This document shows, piece by piece, positions 62,306 through 64,000 of a stretch of 64,000 bases of DNA. A program made the translations under genes and the position numbers. Numbering within the stretch: position 1 is the stretch's first letter; each line of letters starts with the position of its first letter. Below the pieces are notes generated by a model. It had not been told where the DNA came from. It searched no databases and was given only the letters and a program-made list of their open reading frames with translations. Origin of the DNA: Pagrus major (lineage: Eukaryota; Chordata; Actinopteri; Spariformes; Sparidae); assembly GCF_040436345.1 (NCBI RefSeq), contig NC_133216.1:17274110-17338109 (forward strand), in the 5' to 3' direction.

Positions 62306-62351
62306 CCAGCTAATGGATATTTATGGAGATAAAAAAATATAATCCTAAACC

Positions 62352-62392
62352 TATTTATTTATTTATTTATTTAGTTAGTTAGTTAGTTAGTT
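62352..62392. repeat. Compound ATTT/TTAG microsatellite
   Basis: About five attt units run directly into about five ttag units. Confidence 0.9.
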
Positions 62393-62397
62393 ATCAT

Positions 62398-62586
62398 CAC
62401 TGAGCATGTTTTATAGGGTGTCCAAGTTACAATAGATCCAGGCGCCAAGGGAGTGTGTTGAAAAACATTTTTTCCCCTTTAGTTATTTATTTGTTTATTA
62501 TGCACTTGAATCTATATGTCTTTATTTACATGTGTATCTTTATATTTGCTTGCATATTATTGCACCCTATAAAACATACTACAGTG
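62398..62586. repeat. Short element with 23-base inverted ends
   Basis: The left arm is 'cactgagcatgttttatagggtg' (62398-62420) and the right arm 'caccctataaaacatactac' plus agtg (62563-62586), an inverted match with few changes. The 142 bases between them have no open frame. It may be a MITE or a transcribed hairpin. It is bracketed by tetranucleotide repeats on both sides. Confidence 0.6.
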
Positions 62587-62629
62587 TAAATAGCTGTATA
62601 CTGAAGTCATCATTATTAATACATAAATG

Positions 62630-62631
62630 AA

Positions 62632-62666
<35 letters not shown>

Positions 62667-62667
62667 A
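62630..62667. repeat. AAAT microsatellite
   Basis: About nine tandem aaat units. Confidence 0.95.
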
Positions 62668-62749
62668 GTTTATTTATTAAGTATAGTGAAATCCTTTGTG
62701 TTTGCTGTTTCTACCCTGTATGCTGCACCCCGATACTACAGGGGGCAGT

Positions 62750-63079
62750 AATGTGCCGGAAATGACAACATCCGGGTATTTGCAGAATTGCGCTTGACCA
62801 ACGCTTGCGTATCTTTGAGCGTAGGGCCCTCTCTGTTCAGTGGTAAGAAATACTCGTTTCCGGCGTAGCTGCTGTCCGTGATTTCCACTGAACTACGCTC
62901 ATCGTGTGGCCGCCGTCGTTCATCGTGCGTGATGCAGTTTTATGAAGACAAATCAACACAACAGTGAAACGGAAAAAGGACGATACATCCCTGAAAGAGC
63001 AATGTTGTGGTAGCCCACTGTGTATGGAACAAGGCTATCTTCAACGTTAAGAAGTTGCCCCGGGAGTAAAGGTAGCAAG
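62750..63079 (+). promoter_or_regulatory. Promoter and probable untranslated first exon of prpf8
   Basis: ETS-type words (gccggaaatg near 62756, tttccggcg near 62857) and raised CpG content are typical of a housekeeping promoter without TATA. A plausible donor (caag|gtgcgt) is at 63079/63080. The acceptor before the coding exon is ttgttgttag at 63714, with the ATG at 63727. The start site is inferred. Confidence 0.4.
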
Positions 63080-63714
63080 GTGCGTGGATTTGCAAGCATT
63101 TTCGTTTTTGTTACTTAACATTCAGTCGTTAGCTGGTATGCTAGTTTTAGCATTTTGCTAGCTTACCGCTTCACCCACGTTTGGCCTAATCTACAACTAT
63201 GTCTAACTCGACATAAGGTTATGCAAACTTGTCGTGAAATTTGTGGTGAAGAGTCGATTGATTGTACTTTAAAATGAGAAGTCCACTGAATGAGTAATAC
63301 GTGAGGTTTGCTGTTGTTTTAAGATGTGCGTAACCGGACAGTTTGTGCCGCAAGAGAAGCCATGTTGGTAAGCTAGCAAGCTAACCGCTAGCTGACTGTC
63401 TGTATGGAGATTTCATTGCCAAGTTAATGTGTAACAGTTGTGTGTCCTATTAAGCCAAGGAATAGCTACGTGTTTCTGTCAAATTAAACAACAGTCGTTT
63501 CAATTTAATCCATTGCGGTTTAACTTTGCTTGGTTTGTAGAGTAGGTAAGATTTCGGCGAATAACCTACGAAATGTTGGAGCAAGCCAGATAACTCGGTG
63601 TGCTCATGTAACGGAGAGTTGCCCTTAAATTGAGTTGGCTCATTAAAACAAAACTCGTACAACACATGCAGTGTCAGTGTTAATATGCAGTCTTTGTTTG
63701 ATGTTTGTTGTTAG
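63080..63714 (+). other. Probable intron in the prpf8 5' UTR
   Basis: No coding content is seen on either strand. A run of gctag/gttag words at 63135-63175 and 63370-63390 resembles sequence near 2400-2660. The stretch ends at a T-rich tract and ttag just before the coding exon. Confidence 0.4.
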
Positions 63715-63726
63715 TAGTGAGGCGCC

Positions 63727-64000
63727 ATGGCAGCTACCTTCCCCTACAGAGGGGTCCCTGCAGGGATGCCACCAGGTGTACCCCCTCCTACGCCAGTCCC
63801 AGACTACATGTCCGAGGAAAAACTGCAAGAGAAAGGTATGTTGACATTCACTCAATGTAGTACATTCATTGTGTGATTTTTAAAGCTTGAAACGACATAA
63901 TTAATTTTCTCATTTATTTGAAATGTTTTCCAACATTACAGCAAGAAAATGGCAGCAGTTGCAGGCAAAGCGCTACTCAGAAAAGAGAAAGTTTGGCTTT
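63727..64000 (+). CDS. prpf8: Pre-mRNA-processing-splicing factor 8, N-terminus (partial)
   Basis: Two coding exons are visible: 63727-63835 (ATG in gcgccATGG context, 36 codons plus one base) and 63942 to the window end. They join in frame (...[15 protein letters not shown]...). PRPF8 is the large core protein of the U5 snRNP that cradles the spliceosome's catalytic RNA centre in the nucleus. The block [20 protein letters not shown] and the following KRYSEKRKFGF are nearly identical to vertebrate PRPF8. Only the proline-rich start (FPYRGVPAGMPPGVPPPTPV) differs, as it does among vertebrates. About 55 of more than 2300 residues are in the window. The gene runs off the right edge. Its closeness to tlcd2 agrees with human 17p13.3. 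Confidence 0.96.

Larger units (their letters stand above)
61761..62749. other. Spacer between divergent as3mt and prpf8
   Basis: The as3mt start site should lie within the first 100 bases or so. No other exon is seen. The rest holds an 'agtac' repeat copy (62185-62305), ATTT, TTAG and AAAT microsatellites, and a short element with inverted ends (62398-62586). Confidence 0.6.

Overview
The window looks like nuclear DNA from a teleost, probably a spiny-rayed (percomorph) fish. It has short vertebrate-type exons with GT-AG introns, AT-rich introns, many CA/TG microsatellites, and short dispersed repeats of kinds I know from teleost genomes. There is no operon structure, rRNA, tRNA, CRISPR array or viral gene. 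Gene identities come from reading translated exons and recalling vertebrate families. Exon borders were set by hand from splice sites and frame continuity.

Layout, left to right. (1) About 2.99-3.18 kb, minus: a single first coding exon of 45 codons, probably cluh, running off the left edge. (2) 9.35-20.26 kb, minus: ccdc92b, two coding exons around a 10 kb repeat-filled intron. (3) 25.6-45.7 kb, minus: tlcd2, four coding exons with one 16 kb intron. (4) 48.8-56.1 kb, plus: an AIFM3/AIFM4-type Rieske plus FAD/NAD oxidoreductase, 18 coding exons that join in frame into 536 residues. (5) 58.2-61.8 kb, minus: as3mt, arsenite methyltransferase, 10 exons and 360 residues. (6) 63.7 kb to the right edge, plus: the first two coding exons of prpf8, the U5 snRNP core protein. 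tlcd2 and aifm4 are divergent, aifm4 and as3mt convergent, as3mt and prpf8 divergent. Human 17p13.3 also carries PRPF8 next to TLCD2 and, as I recall, CLUH next to CCDC92B. aifm4 and as3mt are extra genes in this arrangement.

The rest is introns and intergenic DNA. It holds several short inverted-repeat elements with TTAA ends (piggyBac-like MITEs), a MITE with about 50-base inverted repeats, one MITE nested in another element, several copies of a 'gctgcaac...' family, a dead LINE 3' end, and microsatellites.

The genes do not form one pathway. The most notable biology is in as3mt: three of the four conserved arsenic-binding cysteines are present, but the fourth is replaced by glycine. Two splice-level oddities also stand out: a tlcd2 tandem acceptor that toggles an immediate stop, and a CT microsatellite serving as the polypyrimidine tract of ccdc92b. 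The aifm4 first exon sits between two inverted copies of one MITE family. I did not find a novel multi-gene system.
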